From JAWLFI01 sp964626595 (lineage in GTDB: Bacteria; Bacteroidota; Bacteroidia; Chitinophagales; Saprospiraceae), in the NCBI GenBank assembly GCA_964626595.1, contig CAZVFU010000001.1:58169-122168 (forward strand): a DNA stretch of 64,000 nt, written 5' to 3'. The notes under the pieces were generated by a model. The model ran no database searches and was not told the origin of the DNA. It saw only the letters and a list, made by a program, of their open reading frames with translations. Made by a program: the position numbers and the translations under genes. Within the stretch, counting starts at the first letter, position 1. Every line of letters begins with the position of its first letter. Shown piece by piece: positions 52,329 to 61,306 of the stretch.

Positions 52329-54611
52329 ATGTCGATGCTGTCTAAAATAAGATGCGGACTTTTGATTTTAGGACTCATTTTTTCATTTTTCGAAAAAGGG
52401 GAGTCCCGCCATATCATTGGAGGTGAGTTTTATTATGAGACGATCAGTCCAGGCAATTACGAGTTTACTCTTATCGTTTACAGGGATTGTGCTAGTGGAG
52501 GCGCGTTATTTGACTCTCAGAATGCTCCATTTGGTTCAGCATCCACCGGAACGGTGTCAGTGTATAGGTCGGATTTAGAACTTCCGTTTGATAGAGTAGT
52601 ACTAGGGCCTCCGAATGTTGAGTCAATTGAAGTCCAGCCCGACAACCCCTGCTTAGTAGCTCCACCGTTTTTATGTGTAGAGCGAGGCGAATACACTTTC
52701 AGGCTGCAGCTACCCATAACGAATCAAACCTATACCATATCATATCAGCGGTGTTGCCGAAACAATACCATCAATAATATCGTAGACCCCAGTTCTTCGG
52801 GAGCGACCTACACTATCGATATTTCTCCTTTGTCTCAGCAAACCGGAAATTCATCTGTTCAGTTTTCAAACTTCCCTCCTGTTGTTATTTGCAATGGGCA
52901 ACCATTAGACTTTGATCACTCTGCATTCGACCCTGATGGGCAGTCTGGGAACAGCATAGAGTATGAATTTTGTTCTCCCTTTTTAGGTGGCGGGTTGGCA
53001 GGTTCTTCAGGTAATCCGGGAATGGGTACAGACCCCGATGGAGTAGCACCCGATCCGGACTTACCCCCTCCTTACAACGAAGTCCAGTTCGTAGGGGGAG
53101 AATTTACAAGCACAACCCCTTTGGGAGGAGATCCGGTAGTTTCTATTGACTCTGAAACGGGAATCATTTCGGGGACTCCTGAAAACCTGGGACAATTTGT
53201 GGTGGGCGTTTGTGCAACGGAATTTGACGCTCAGGGAAATATTTTGAGCCAAATCCGCCGTGATTTTCAATTCAATGTCGTTGAGTGTGATGCAGCAGTT
53301 ACCGCTTCTATGGAAGCCGACAGCATTGACGAAAGAGGAAATTTTATTTTTAATGCATGTGGAAGGAGCAGTGTACAGTTCAATGACTCTAGCTTTTTGC
53401 AGAGATTCATATCAACACATGAATGGACCTTTGAGGTAGAAAGTGGTGAGGATATCATTTCTACAGCCACCAACCCGCAAATAGACTTTCCAGATCTGGG
53501 GACATACCCCGGGCAATTGATTGTGAACAAGAATACAGAGTGTTCTGATACGGCAAATTTTTTAGTCAATATTTTTGGTCGAATAGAAAATGATTTTTCA
53601 TTTGATTACGATACCTGTCGGGCTGGATTGGTTTCTTTTGAGGGGAGTTCTTTTACAGAAAATAATGAAATCATAGAGCGGAATTGGAATATTGACAACG
53701 AAAGCACAAGTAGTGGAAACGCAATCAACTACGAATTCAGGACTCCCGGCGACAAAGTGATTGTTTACGAAGTAATTGATGATAAGGGCTGCAAGGCTGT
53801 CACGGAGAAGTTGATTCCATATTATCCGATTCCCAACCAAATACAAATAGAAACTGAGGTCGATGGAGAGTGTCAACCGCTAAGAGTTGCATTCAATAAC
53901 TTATCCTATCCATTAGATGAGAGTTATGATATTTTTTGGCAATTCGGAGATGGAAATTCCTCCACGGAAATAAGCCCAACTCATATTTATGAAGATGCTG
54001 GGGTTTATAATGTATCATTGGAAATCATTTCTCCAATCGGTTGCGAATACGCAGGGGAGGTAGCACAAGGCATAGTTGTCTTAGAAAGCCCTATTGCAGA
54101 TTTCACATACTCTCCCAGATCTTTAACCCAGGTAAATAATACAGCTCAGTTTAGCGATTTGTCTCAACTTGCAGAGCATTACAGTTGGGCGTTTGGCGAT
54201 TTCGGAAGTAGCGATTTAAGAAATCCAACGATTACATTTCCCGATACGGGAACTGTGGAAGTTGATCTTCTGGTGACACATGAGAACGGGTGTACAGATA
54301 CGGCAACTCAACTCATTGATGTCATCCCTAAGGCTTTGTATTTCCTTCCCAATGCTTTTCGCCCGGATGGTCAGAATTCTATTTACAGAGGAACAGGAGC
54401 ATTAGGGTTTATCTCTCAATTCGAGATGAATATTTATGATCGTTGGGGTCAAAAAATCTTTACGAGTACTGACCCAGCAATAGGCTGGAATGGAAGAAAA
54501 AACAATACGGGCAACATGATGCCCGCTGGTGTTTATATATGCCAGGTACGGTTTGTCGGCCCCAGAGGAAAATCCTTTCAATTTAGAGAATTCGCCACAT
54601 TAATTCGTTGA
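52329..54611 (+). CDS. Secreted PKD-containing surface protein, T9SS type B, tandem copy 1
   Basis: 760 residues from ATG 52329 (MSMLSKIRCGLLILGLIFSFFEKGES, a signal peptide); the frame continues upstream to 52248 but through non-conserved sequence. The N-terminal domain (about 30-325) begins RHIIGGEFYYETISPGNYEF and holds SYQRCCRNNTI. PKD-like domains fill about 325-665 (WQFGDGNSSTEISPTHIYEDAGVY at about 535-558). The end from FLPNAFRPDG (about 670), with YDRWGQKIF and PAGVYICQVRF, is the CHU_C sorting domain. About half of its residues look shared with the next gene. Probably an adhesin. Confidence 0.9.
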   Translation: MSMLSKIRCGLLILGLIFSFFEKGESRHIIGGEFYYETISPGNYEFTLIVYRDCASGGALFDSQNAPFGSASTGTVSVYRSDLELPFDRVVLGPPNVESIEVQPDNPCLVAPPFLCVERGEYTFRLQLPITNQTYTISYQRCCRNNTINNIVDPSSSGATYTIDISPLSQQTGNSSVQFSNFPPVVICNGQPLDFDHSAFDPDGQSGNSIEYEFCSPFLGGGLAGSSGNPGMGTDPDGVAPDPDLPPPYNEVQFVGGEFTSTTPLGGDPVVSIDSETGIISGTPENLGQFVVGVCATEFDAQGNILSQIRRDFQFNVVECDAAVTASMEADSIDERGNFIFNACGRSSVQFNDSSFLQRFISTHEWTFEVESGEDIISTATNPQIDFPDLGTYPGQLIVNKNTECSDTANFLVNIFGRIENDFSFDYDTCRAGLVSFEGSSFTENNEIIERNWNIDNESTSSGNAINYEFRTPGDKVIVYEVIDDKGCKAVTEKLIPYYPIPNQIQIETEVDGECQPLRVAFNNLSYPLDESYDIFWQFGDGNSSTEISPTHIYEDAGVYNVSLEIISPIGCEYAGEVAQGIVVLESPIADFTYSPRSLTQVNNTAQFSDLSQLAEHYSWAFGDFGSSDLRNPTITFPDTGTVEVDLLVTHENGCTDTATQLIDVIPKALYFLPNAFRPDGQNSIYRGTGALGFISQFEMNIYDRWGQKIFTSTDPAIGWNGRKNNTGNMMPAGVYICQVRFVGPRGKSFQFREFATLIR

Positions 54612-54735
54612 AGTAGTCAGCGTTTTAGGTTCATATGCGTATATTTATAAGAAGTCAATATTTTCATTTCTATCATAGGGTATGAAATAGAAAAGGTTTC
54701 GGACTCGAGATACCTTTTAATTTAATGTTGAATGA

Positions 54736-57024
54736 ATGAGGATAATTTTATATATTTTTTTGCTTTTCATTTTACTTCCCTGCTTTAATATTTCTGCTAA
54801 GCACATTGTAGGTGGGCAAATGTATTACAATACCATTGAAAGGGGAGTATATGAGTTCCATTTGGTCCTATATCGCGATTGTAATGACGAAGGCAATTTA
54901 TTTGATTCTCAGATAAATCCAGCTTCAGGTATTGTCGGAACGATTACTATTTACCGTGAAGACATGCTGGATTCTGTTTTCTTTTCTACCTTTTTAGATG
55001 CTCCTGATATTGATACTCTGGATTCATTAGCGCCTGATGTTTGCCAATATTCTTATTTTGACTTATGCATTCAGCGCGCAGAATACATTTATACTCTAGA
55101 CTTACCTGTATCTGAGCATTCCTATATTGTATCCTATCAAAGGTGCTGCAGAAATGGGACCATTTCAAATATTGAATCTCCGATATCAACGGGAAGTACC
55201 TACACGATAGAAATCACCCCTTTGGCGCAAGAGCTCGAAAGGTCTTCATTGCGCTTTCCAGAGACTCCCACGTCCGTTGCTTGTTTGGAATCGAGTGTAG
55301 AGCTCCAGCATACTGCCATAACCCCTAATCAAACTATGGAAACAGAAATTCGATATGAATTTTGTTCTCCATTAGTTGGAGGAGGGCTCGGGGGCTCGGG
55401 ATCGAATCCGGGTACAATTAGAGATCCAGATGGTATTGCGCCGGATCCCGATTTGCCACCACCATACGATGAGGTTTTATTTGTGGGAGGTGAATTTTCA
55501 GCAGGTACCCCTTTGGGTGGTAGTCCTCCGGTCCAAATTAACTCTGAAACGGGTACAGTCAGCGGAAACATAATGCAAGTCGGACAATATTTATACGGGG
55601 TGTGCGCTTCTGAATATGATCTCAATGGAAACTTAATAAGTCGCGTCCTTCGGGACTTTGAACTCAATACAATCCAATGTGTCGATTCAATAGAAGCCGC
55701 TATAAGAGCTGATTCTATAGACTCAGAAGGGAATTATGTGATTAATATATGTGATAGCTGTTTTTTCCTTTTTGATGCCAGCTCTCCTAAAGAATATGTG
55801 GAGACCAAGACCTGGACTCTTCCTCGAGAGGCGGATACATTTTCAGTAGATCGAAATGGTTTTATCTTATGTCTCCGGGAGCCTGGCGAATATTTCGGCA
55901 GTCTTGTTATCAATGAGGGCCAAAGTTGTCAGGATACGGCTCATTTTCGACTCATAAGACATCCTTATGTGGGAGTAAATCTTTCAGTCGATTATGATAC
56001 ATGCAGGTCTGGCGATGTTTCATTAGAAGCCAGGGAGTTAAATCCTTTCGGAGCAGAAATTAATAGGCGGAGATGGATATTCTCCAACTCTGTAGTCTCA
56101 AATACGGACACTCTGGTAATAACAGAGGATGAATTAAATAGGGGGGAGAATATTGTCTACTATGACATGAAAACCGAGGAGTGCGAGTTCAATAGGGGAC
56201 AGATTGATTTTGAATACTACCCCCTGCCCGATAACTACATGATTCACAACACCGCTTCTCGTGTTTGTTTACCGTCTGAGGCTGAATTCCGAATAGATGG
56301 CCGTGATTTTTCACTTGCTTCCCCATATCGATTTTATTGGGACTTTGGAGATGGGACGGCAAGGAATTTTGGAGCTCAATATGAAAATCATTTATACGAA
56401 GAAAATGGGCAGTACACGGTTCGGGTCATCATAGAAAATCCGATGGGATGCAGAGACACTGTAATAGTTGCTGATAGCATTTCTGTATGGGAGCAGGCTG
56501 TAGCTGATTTTTCTGTTTTTCCTGATCCACCCTATTATGTCGAAGACTTAATATCATTTACTAACCAGTCCACGAATTCTAAACATTGGGAGTGGAGCAA
56601 AAATGGAGTGGTCTTTAGTTCCGCTAAGGATGTCGAGCATGCCTTTGCATCGGAAGGCAATTATCAAGTTCAACTCATTTCTTCGAATGAGGGCAATTGC
56701 GCTGACACTGCAATACAAGTTTTGGAGGTCACTCGAGAATCAAAATTCCACCTTCCCAATGCCTTTCGTCCAAACTCATCGTCAAACAACAGACTTTACA
56801 GAGGGCAAGGGCATTTATCAAGTATTCAAGATTTCGAGATGAAGATTTTTGACCGTTGGGGAGAGCTCGTATTTTCGACGCAAGATCCCACTAAAGGTTG
56901 GAATGGAAGAAAAAGCAATACGGGGCCATTGCTGCCCGCCGGAGTTTATATTTGTCGAGTCATATATAACGACCAAAGCGGAAAAGAAGTCCAATTACAG
57001 GAATTTGCGACTTTGATACGTTGA
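54736..57024 (+). CDS. Secreted PKD-containing surface protein, T9SS type B, tandem copy 2
   Basis: 762 residues with a signal peptide (about 1-20, IILYIFLLFILLPCFNISA). Same architecture as the preceding gene: KHIVGGQMYYNTIERGVYEF at the start, SYQRCCRNGTI, the YEFCSPLVGGGLGGSG and PDGIAPDPDLPPPYDE segments, PKD-like domains (WDFGDGTARNFGAQYENHLYEENGQY at about 532-557), and the CHU_C end from FHLPNAFRPN (about 671) to the last residue. Lies 124 nt after copy 1, so a tandem duplication. Sequences diverge most in the middle (about 330-500), which may set ligand or partner. Function unknown. Confidence 0.9.
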   Translation: MRIILYIFLLFILLPCFNISAKHIVGGQMYYNTIERGVYEFHLVLYRDCNDEGNLFDSQINPASGIVGTITIYREDMLDSVFFSTFLDAPDIDTLDSLAPDVCQYSYFDLCIQRAEYIYTLDLPVSEHSYIVSYQRCCRNGTISNIESPISTGSTYTIEITPLAQELERSSLRFPETPTSVACLESSVELQHTAITPNQTMETEIRYEFCSPLVGGGLGGSGSNPGTIRDPDGIAPDPDLPPPYDEVLFVGGEFSAGTPLGGSPPVQINSETGTVSGNIMQVGQYLYGVCASEYDLNGNLISRVLRDFELNTIQCVDSIEAAIRADSIDSEGNYVINICDSCFFLFDASSPKEYVETKTWTLPREADTFSVDRNGFILCLREPGEYFGSLVINEGQSCQDTAHFRLIRHPYVGVNLSVDYDTCRSGDVSLEARELNPFGAEINRRRWIFSNSVVSNTDTLVITEDELNRGENIVYYDMKTEECEFNRGQIDFEYYPLPDNYMIHNTASRVCLPSEAEFRIDGRDFSLASPYRFYWDFGDGTARNFGAQYENHLYEENGQYTVRVIIENPMGCRDTVIVADSISVWEQAVADFSVFPDPPYYVEDLISFTNQSTNSKHWEWSKNGVVFSSAKDVEHAFASEGNYQVQLISSNEGNCADTAIQVLEVTRESKFHLPNAFRPNSSSNNRLYRGQGHLSSIQDFEMKIFDRWGELVFSTQDPTKGWNGRKSNTGPLLPAGVYICRVIYNDQSGKEVQLQEFATLIR

Positions 57025-57072
57025 TCACTAATATTATTATCCCCTAAAAGTTATTAGTGAATGAAAAATTAC

Positions 57073-57080
57073 TATCTTTG
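57073..57080 (+). promoter_or_regulatory. -7 box of rplS; excludes the upstream start
   Basis: TATCTTTG, perfect Bacteroidota -7 box, 25 nt before ATG 57105. The longer frame opening at 57057 lies upstream of the transcription start. Confidence 0.7.
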
Positions 57081-57104
57081 CACTCTCTTATAAAATCGAA
57101 TGAC

Positions 57105-57455
57105 ATGGATGCGATAAAGTACGTTCACGAACAAATGGAATCCGATAAAGGATTGCCAGATTTCAAACCCGGTGATAACATTGAAGTTACATACAGAATT
57201 GTTGAGGGAAGCAAAGAAAGACCTCAGGCTTTTCGAGGTAACGTAATCCAAATTAATGGTAGTGGTCCCACAAAGACCTTTACGGTTCGCAAAATTTCAA
57301 GCGGTGTTGGTGTGGAGCGTATTTTTCCCATGGCGTCTCCTCACATCATTGAAGTGAAAATATTGAAGCGTGGTAATGTGCGAAGAAGTAAGTTGTTTTA
57401 TCTCAGAAAATTAACGGGTAAAAAAGCTCGTATTAAAGAAAAGAAAACGTTTTAG
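57105..57455 (+). CDS. rplS: 50S ribosomal protein L19
   Basis: 116 residues from ATG 57105 (MDAIKYVHEQMESDKG), the normal L19 size. Signature stretches: FKPGDNIEVTYRIVEGSKERPQAFRGNVI (about 22-50), the KTFTVRKISSGVGVERIFP loop (about 57-75) and KRGNVRRSKLFYLRKLTGKKARIKE (about 87-111). It sits at the 30S-50S interface and binds 23S rRNA. In many bacteria L19 follows trmD and rimM; here it has its own promoter and terminator, so it is monocistronic. Confidence 0.96.
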   Translation: MDAIKYVHEQMESDKGLPDFKPGDNIEVTYRIVEGSKERPQAFRGNVIQINGSGPTKTFTVRKISSGVGVERIFPMASPHIIEVKILKRGNVRRSKLFYLRKLTGKKARIKEKKTF

Positions 57456-57493
57456 GAAAGTTAGTCCTGAACGTTAAAGTTTTCTAATTATCT

Positions 57494-57528
57494 CACCCCT
57501 TTGAACTTTGTTTCACAGGGGTGTTTTT
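57494..57528 (+). terminator. Rho-independent terminator after rplS
   Basis: CACCCCT (57494-57500) pairs with AGGGGTG (57517-57523), then TTTTT. It overlaps the long upstream frame of the phosphoesterase, which supports ATG 57534 as that gene's start. Confidence 0.85.
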
Positions 57529-57533
57529 ATAGT

Positions 57534-58766
57534 ATGATGATAGTTCTAATCGTATTTTTTCTGATAATCCTGGGATTGGATGTATATGCCTTCCATGCTT
57601 TCCAATTTTCAGATCTGGGAAAGAAGAATTCCTTTCGGAATTTTTACATCGCGATATCCATTCTTAGCATTCTATTGATGGCATTAGTTTTTCTCAATCG
57701 ACTTGAGCAATTTGCTCTTGGGGCCAGTTTATTGAGTTATATCCGGGGGTATTTATTTATTATGTATTTCTCGAAGCTTATCATTACTGTTCCTCTTTTG
57801 ATTGATGATTTTAGACGGTTTGTGTTTTTTGTGGCAAATTTTTTCCGGAATACCTCGAAAGATCAGTACATGCCGGAGCGGTCTGCTTTTTTCTCGAAAA
57901 TGGGGCTCATCCTAGGTGGAATACCAGCATTTTTGTTGACTTATGGTATTCTGCGCAATCCTTTTCGCTTTCAATTGAAAACAGAAACTATTCCCGTACC
58001 TAATTTACCACCCGAATTAGAGGGGCTCAAGATCGTCCAGATATCTGACCTTCACAGTGGTACATTCAATTCTGCAAAACCGTTTGAAGAAGCCATTCAA
58101 CTCGTTAACAATCAAAATCCCGATATTGTGGTTTTTACGGGTGATCTGGTCAATGAGGTGGCGAAAGAGGCTACGCCGTTTATCAGAGATTTTTCGAAGA
58201 TCAAATCCAAATATGGGAAATTCTCAATATTAGGCAATCATGATTACGGTGATTATTATGGATGGGATTCAAAGGAGAGCGAAAGAGAAAATTTCAATTT
58301 GCTGTTGAACCAGCATAAGCGTTTAGGGTGGAAACTACTTCGAGACGAATCGCAACAACTCAATATAAAGGGTTTTAAAATTAATATTTTAGGAGTCGAA
58401 AATATTTCCGCTTTGGCAAAGTTTCCGAAATATGGTAATTTAAAGAAGACATGGGAAAGTGCGCCCAAAGGTGACTACAATATTTTGTTAAGCCACGACC
58501 CAACTCATTGGGACATGGAAGTTCTATCATCATTTCCGGATATCAATCTTACGCTTTCAGGTCATACTCATGGGTTTCAGTTTGGCATCGAAGTGCCAGG
58601 ATATATAAAATGGAGTCCTAGCAAGTGGATCTATAAACAATGGGCGGGCTTGTATAAGGTAAAAAATCAATATCTTTACGTGAATCGCGGTTTGGGGTGT
58701 TTGGGATATCCCGGCAGAGTAGGGATTTTGCCAGAAGTTACCGCTTTAAAATTAACTCGCGCATGA
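57534..58766 (+). CDS. Membrane-anchored metallophosphoesterase
   Basis: 410 residues from ATG 57534. The first 130 residues contain about four hydrophobic helices; the calcineurin-like phosphoesterase domain follows, with metal-site motifs in order: ISDLHSGTF (about 170), GDLVNE (about 200), GNHDYGDYYG (about 230), SHDPTHWD (about 315) and GHTHGFQFG (about 338). The layout resembles the YkuE/YaeI group, which act on phosphodiesters or lipid-linked phosphates at the membrane; substrate unknown. Its stop overlaps the following lipoprotein start (ATGA at 58763). Confidence 0.9.
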   Translation: MMIVLIVFFLIILGLDVYAFHAFQFSDLGKKNSFRNFYIAISILSILLMALVFLNRLEQFALGASLLSYIRGYLFIMYFSKLIITVPLLIDDFRRFVFFVANFFRNTSKDQYMPERSAFFSKMGLILGGIPAFLLTYGILRNPFRFQLKTETIPVPNLPPELEGLKIVQISDLHSGTFNSAKPFEEAIQLVNNQNPDIVVFTGDLVNEVAKEATPFIRDFSKIKSKYGKFSILGNHDYGDYYGWDSKESERENFNLLLNQHKRLGWKLLRDESQQLNIKGFKINILGVENISALAKFPKYGNLKKTWESAPKGDYNILLSHDPTHWDMEVLSSFPDINLTLSGHTHGFQFGIEVPGYIKWSPSKWIYKQWAGLYKVKNQYLYVNRGLGCLGYPGRVGILPEVTALKLTRA

Positions 58767-59182
58767 TCAGGTTTTTGAAAACTCAAGCTGGTGTTCTTTG
58801 TTTGGCTTCTATTTTTATTATAGGCTGTCAAGCATCAGAAGAAGAATCCGCGGATGTGAATATAGAATTTTCTGTAGATGAGCTTAAGGGACAGTGGGAG
58901 TTAATTTCCGCGAAACGCGATGGGAAGTCTACCCGCGTCCTCGATAACACCTATTTTATTTTTTCAAAGGATTCTGTAATGACCAATTTCCCATCAAAAG
59001 AGGGAAGGTATGAGTTTCAAATGATTGAAAATGAAATAGTCACTAAGGAAGAATCGCCGACATTTTATAAGATTCACGCTCTTTATCAGGATACAATGGA
59101 ATTTTCTGTAAACCTACATGGTTATCTATTTGAGGTACGGTTGGCAGCTCAATCAGATCCAAAAAAGAAAGAGAAGTCATGA
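58763..59182 (+). CDS. Small lipocalin-like lipoprotein
   Basis: 139 residues from ATG 58763, overlapping the phosphoesterase stop. A longer frame from 58697 lies inside that gene and is not credible. The lipoprotein signal is VLCLASIFIIGC with the acylated Cys at about residue 19. The core, LKGQWELISAKRDGKS... through TNFPSKEGRYEFQ, resembles lipocalin-like domains of Bacteroidota lipoproteins. No ligand is evident. Stop and next start overlap by 4 nt, so it is coupled to the GWxTD gene. Confidence 0.7.
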   Translation: MIRFLKTQAGVLCLASIFIIGCQASEEESADVNIEFSVDELKGQWELISAKRDGKSTRVLDNTYFIFSKDSVMTNFPSKEGRYEFQMIENEIVTKEESPTFYKIHALYQDTMEFSVNLHGYLFEVRLAAQSDPKKKEKS

Positions 59183-60648
59183 AGACATTATTTTCAGTAG
59201 TCATTAGTATTTTATTTTCACCGTTACTTGGGCAGTCCTTAGGTGTTTCCGTTTCCCCCTCTATCTTTCAAGTTGACTCATTAGCTAACATGGAACTTAA
59301 CTTTCAGTACTATGGAAAGTCCCTGCAGTTTGACACTATTTTTGCTGCCAAAGAACCTGATGTTCGTGCTGCAGTAGAGGTGACTACATTATTTAAGCAA
59401 GAATCTGAAATCGTCAAATTTGATAGATATAAAATCAATATTCCTGTTAAGGAGAGTCAAACTGATTTTCTGGATACGCGATCCTACACTTTGATGCCGG
59501 GGGAATACGATTTAGAAATTGAGTTTATTGACCATTATAACCCGGATAACAGCTATACTCATTCGGAAACCATTAACATTCCAAAAATCGACCTGGATTC
59601 CGCAGGGATTTCAAGTATAAAGCTCCTGGCTCGATTAGAGGCCTTTACCGGACAAGTTGAAGGTGCCGCATTTTTAAAAAATGGTGTCATCATGGAGCCT
59701 CTGCCTCACCAGTTTTATAATCGTCGTCTACATACACTTAGTTATTATGTTGAGCTATATCGACTGGCGAAGTTAAGTCTTGATAATTGCATCTTGCGTA
59801 CAGAAGTTTTTTCATTGACAAATAACGAGTGGAAGGAAGTCCTGACCACCTATCAAAAGCTAACTGATCCAAAAGAAACAGAGCCAATTGCTAAGAAAAT
59901 CGATATTTCCAGATTGCCATCAAGCACATACAAGCTAACAGTCAGCGTAATTGACGGGGCAAAAAAAGATTGGTTAAGTCGATCAGTGGTATTTGTTCAA
60001 AGTAATCCGGAAATGGATGATGTGCTCCAGGAAAAGCTTTTGTCTGGTGAGATTGACAATTTTTTTGACGATTTAGATGAAGAGCAACTGTTGTATTCAC
60101 TCCGAGCCGTGGCTATGAAGGTGGGAGGTGATGAACAACAAACTGTCAATAATTTGATTCGCAATGACGATTATGCCTCTATGCGTGATTATTTATTCCG
60201 ATATTGGATCAAAGAGAACCCTATACAGCCTGAACGCGCCTATCAGGAATTTATGCGACTGATCGATGCTATTGATCAAAAGTTTTACAGCGCCTTTAGA
60301 AATGGATTTGAAACCGATCGGGGGATGATCTATTTAAGGTATGGCCCTCCGATGCGAATTATTACCCGGGAAAATGATCAGGGGGCAGTGCCATACGAAA
60401 TATGGACCTATGATCGCGTGGATGTAAATAATCAAGTTGATGTCAAGTTTGTATTTTATAATCCTAATCTGGCTGGAGATGAATTTCAGCTCCTACACTC
60501 TAATGCAAGGAATGAAGTTCGAAACCCCCAATGGTTAGGAGAAATTTATAACGTTGGAGATCAACTTGATGGAGCCAACTCCGTGGACGCCCGCGGTGTT
60601 CAAGACAACTTTCAGCGTGAAGCGGCCCGGATATTCAATGACAATTAA
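59179..60648 (+). CDS. GWxTD domain-containing secreted protein
   Basis: 489 residues with a signal peptide (about 1-18, ending SPLLGQ). Most of the protein is predicted beta-rich; the C-terminal third contains the GWxTD-type motif as NGFETDRGMIYLRYGPPMRI (about 378-397) followed by YEIWTYDRVDVNNQVDVKFVFYNP. The domain occurs in Bacteroidota and Acidobacteriota envelope proteins without known activity. Translationally coupled to the lipoprotein before it; the next gene starts 25 nt later. Confidence 0.85.
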   Translation: MKTLFSVVISILFSPLLGQSLGVSVSPSIFQVDSLANMELNFQYYGKSLQFDTIFAAKEPDVRAAVEVTTLFKQESEIVKFDRYKINIPVKESQTDFLDTRSYTLMPGEYDLEIEFIDHYNPDNSYTHSETINIPKIDLDSAGISSIKLLARLEAFTGQVEGAAFLKNGVIMEPLPHQFYNRRLHTLSYYVELYRLAKLSLDNCILRTEVFSLTNNEWKEVLTTYQKLTDPKETEPIAKKIDISRLPSSTYKLTVSVIDGAKKDWLSRSVVFVQSNPEMDDVLQEKLLSGEIDNFFDDLDEEQLLYSLRAVAMKVGGDEQQTVNNLIRNDDYASMRDYLFRYWIKENPIQPERAYQEFMRLIDAIDQKFYSAFRNGFETDRGMIYLRYGPPMRIITRENDQGAVPYEIWTYDRVDVNNQVDVKFVFYNPNLAGDEFQLLHSNARNEVRNPQWLGEIYNVGDQLDGANSVDARGVQDNFQREAARIFNDN

Positions 60649-60673
60649 ATGCGGTGGTACCCGTTTATCGGAT

Positions 60674-61192
60674 ATGAATTTTTATAAAATCTTCTCATTA
60701 CTTCTGTTTATCATTTTTCTCGGATCGTCAAATGGTAGCGCTCAGGTTGATTCTTATGAGAATTACGAGTGGAGAATAAAACAGCAGTATTTGTATGATA
60801 CTTATATTCCAGCAAGCCCTTCTGAGGCTTTTTCTGAATTAGAAATGAAAACGCCGGATCAGTCTCTCAAAAAGTTTGCGACCTACCCGGAAGACTCCAT
60901 ACGCGGGCGACTTCAACTTACTCTCGGGAAGTGGCTGGCAAAAAATTGGCAACTTCATGAAGGGAGTCGGCTTTCTCATTATTTTTCTGAATCCGGCCTT
61001 ACCCATCCGGAGGACATGAGCGAATTTTTGATTTTAGGATTCCATAGATATTTGAATGATGTTGAACTACAAAAGGAGGACCTAATTGATCGGCTCGTGG
61101 AACGCAGAAAGTCCCGGTATTTCAAGTCTTTGAAAGGGGTCAAGCGAAAGGTGATTTCTGTAGACACCATACAGGGAGAGCCCCCAAAATAA
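60674..61192 (+). CDS. Secreted DUF6794-like protein
   Basis: 172 residues from ATG 60674 (MNFYKIFSLLLFIIFLGSSNGSAQ, a signal peptide); longer frames overlap the GWxTD gene. The mature part has SPSEAFSELEM (about 50-60), LTLGKWLAKNWQLHEGSRLSHYF (about 85-107) and HPEDMSEFLILGFHRYLN (about 114-131). I recall this order (aspartate/serine-rich start, GxWxxxNWxLxxGSRLxxYF, HPDDMS) from DUF6794 proteins. Function unknown. Last gene of the phosphoesterase-lipoprotein-GWxTD unit. Confidence 0.7.
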   Translation: MNFYKIFSLLLFIIFLGSSNGSAQVDSYENYEWRIKQQYLYDTYIPASPSEAFSELEMKTPDQSLKKFATYPEDSIRGRLQLTLGKWLAKNWQLHEGSRLSHYFSESGLTHPEDMSEFLILGFHRYLNDVELQKEDLIDRLVERRKSRYFKSLKGVKRKVISVDTIQGEPPK

Positions 61193-61244
61193 GGGCTTTG
61201 GTTTGATAATATACGTTCAATCGCTCATGTTCATACTGAAAAAA

Positions 61245-61277
61245 TTGAATAGAGTCATTTATCTTTTCTTACTTTTG
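61245..61277 (+). promoter_or_regulatory. Promoter of topA
   Basis: TTG (61245-61247), 22-nt spacer, TACTTTTG (61270-61277), matching the Bacteroidota -33/-7 pattern. Predicted leader about 25 nt before ATG 61307. Confidence 0.65.
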
Positions 61278-61306
61278 CAGCATTCTCAGACTGATTATAC
61301 ACACTT

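Noticed and set aside
57057..57104. Upstream start for rplS
   Set aside because: It lies before the perfect -7 box at 57073; L19 homology begins at ATG 57105.
57501..57533. Upstream start for the metallophosphoesterase
   Set aside because: It would lie in the loop of the rplS terminator; ATG 57534 gives a normal membrane N-terminus.
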